Origin: Bigelowiella natans CCMP2755
Taxonomy: Eukaryota > Cercozoa > Chlorarachniophyceae
Assembly (NCBI GenBank): GCA_000320545.1
Contig: ADNK01001814.1
Span: 61,076 to 125,075 of the forward strand
DNA: 64,000 nucleotides
Direction: 5' to 3'
The position numbers were made by a program, and so were the translations under genes. Under the pieces are notes generated by a model. It had not been told where the DNA came from and made no database searches. It saw nothing but the letters and a program-made list of their open reading frames with translations. Shown piece after piece: positions 63,572-64,000 of this stretch. Every line of letters begins with the position of its first letter. The stretch's first letter is position 1.

Positions 63572-64000
63572 CTTTGAGATGGAAAATAGGAGAGGGAGGA
63601 GGAGGAGAAGAAGCTAATGAGCGGCAGATAAGAAGGATAAAGGTAGTAATAGAGTGGGGGGGGGGGGGGGGGGGGATGGTGTTTCTCCCCCTGTTCAATT
63701 TATTGACCACCAACTATGTACATGCGGAGAGAAAGGGGGGGGGAATGCCAACGGTGTTTCATCATCACCTCCCCTCTTCACTGATGACTCGGTCCATCAT
63801 TGTGTGCAAATTAGCACACCGAACTCGACGTGATTCCCCCACCTCCTGAGGAAAGCCTCTTCTTTTGCGCAGCGGCGGCGGAAGAGGAGGAGGGGGGCGA
63901 CCCTTCGGTGCCATGCCTCGGAAATCTTCATCACACGAATCGAGGCCTTTTCCCTGTATACCTGGGAGAGGAAAATGGATGACAGAGAGGGGGGGGGGAT
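63572..64000. other. right-edge stretch with possible patatin N-terminal sequence
   Basis: Contains a G run of about 20 (63657–63676) and a GC-rich stretch (63850–63960) open on the minus strand in more than one frame; one frame reads SSSSAAAAQKKRLSSGGGGI. This could be N-terminal coding sequence of the patatin gene, but no frame clearly supplies the expected DGGG motif, so I do not assign it. Confidence 0.3.

Overview
This is nuclear DNA from an intron-rich unicellular eukaryote. Almost every gene is split by short GT–AG introns (about 50–350 nt). There are no bacterial operons, and all domains seen are eukaryotic: MOB4/phocein, an IWS1-type TFIIS N-terminal domain, SAM, a REJ–GPS–7TM receptor, a patatin and a phosphagen kinase. 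The Ser/Pro-rich stalk of the receptor is a style common in stramenopile and other secondary-alga secretomes, so a stramenopile- or cryptophyte-like protist is my guess. The sequence alone does not settle the lineage.

Layout. 1–17316 (−): one huge armadillo-repeat gene, cut into dozens of tiny exons and running off the left edge. 18040–18649 (−): a short unknown gene, divergent from 18834–21048 (+), an FSH1/OVCA2-type serine hydrolase that I could splice completely (9 exons, one of 15 nt). 24728–26716 (+): a single-exon DEK_C–HMG–IWS1 protein. 28727–30316 (−): a phosphagen kinase with a mitochondrial presequence. 31946–32680 (−): an unknown 175-aa protein, divergent from 32783–36102 (+), a PH-like/SAM protein. 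36950–38968 (−): a 273-aa protein with about eight D/S-I-Y-x-N/S-P motifs, with only 31 bp between its ATG and that of 39000–40959 (+), a class-3 lipase. 43294–44605 (+): MOB4. 46699–57511 (+): a receptor of about 2,150 aa (signal peptide, NHL propeller, Ser/Pro stalk, REJ, GPS, seven TM segments, Ser-rich tail). 58736–63571 (−): a patatin-like phospholipase, N-terminus not found.

Between genes lie compartments of a different texture (21–24.7 kb, 26.9–28.6 kb, 31–31.9 kb, 36.1–36.8 kb, 41–43.2 kb, 44.7–46.6 kb). They are rich in TGCATGC/CTAGC words and contain a dispersed repeat family, direct repeats, a long foldback element and inverted repeats. Introns and spacers carry many long (AT)n, (CT)n/(GA)n and (CA)n/(GT)n tracts.

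Several genes point to signalling: a self-cleaving surface receptor, MOB4 (STRIPAK/Hippo-like), a SAM/PH adaptor and a tyrosine-motif protein. Others point to lipid cleavage (patatin, lipase) and phosphagen energy buffering. No operon-like linkage is implied. Exon models rest on manual reading of splice sites and phase. Where phases close I say so; where they do not I say that too.
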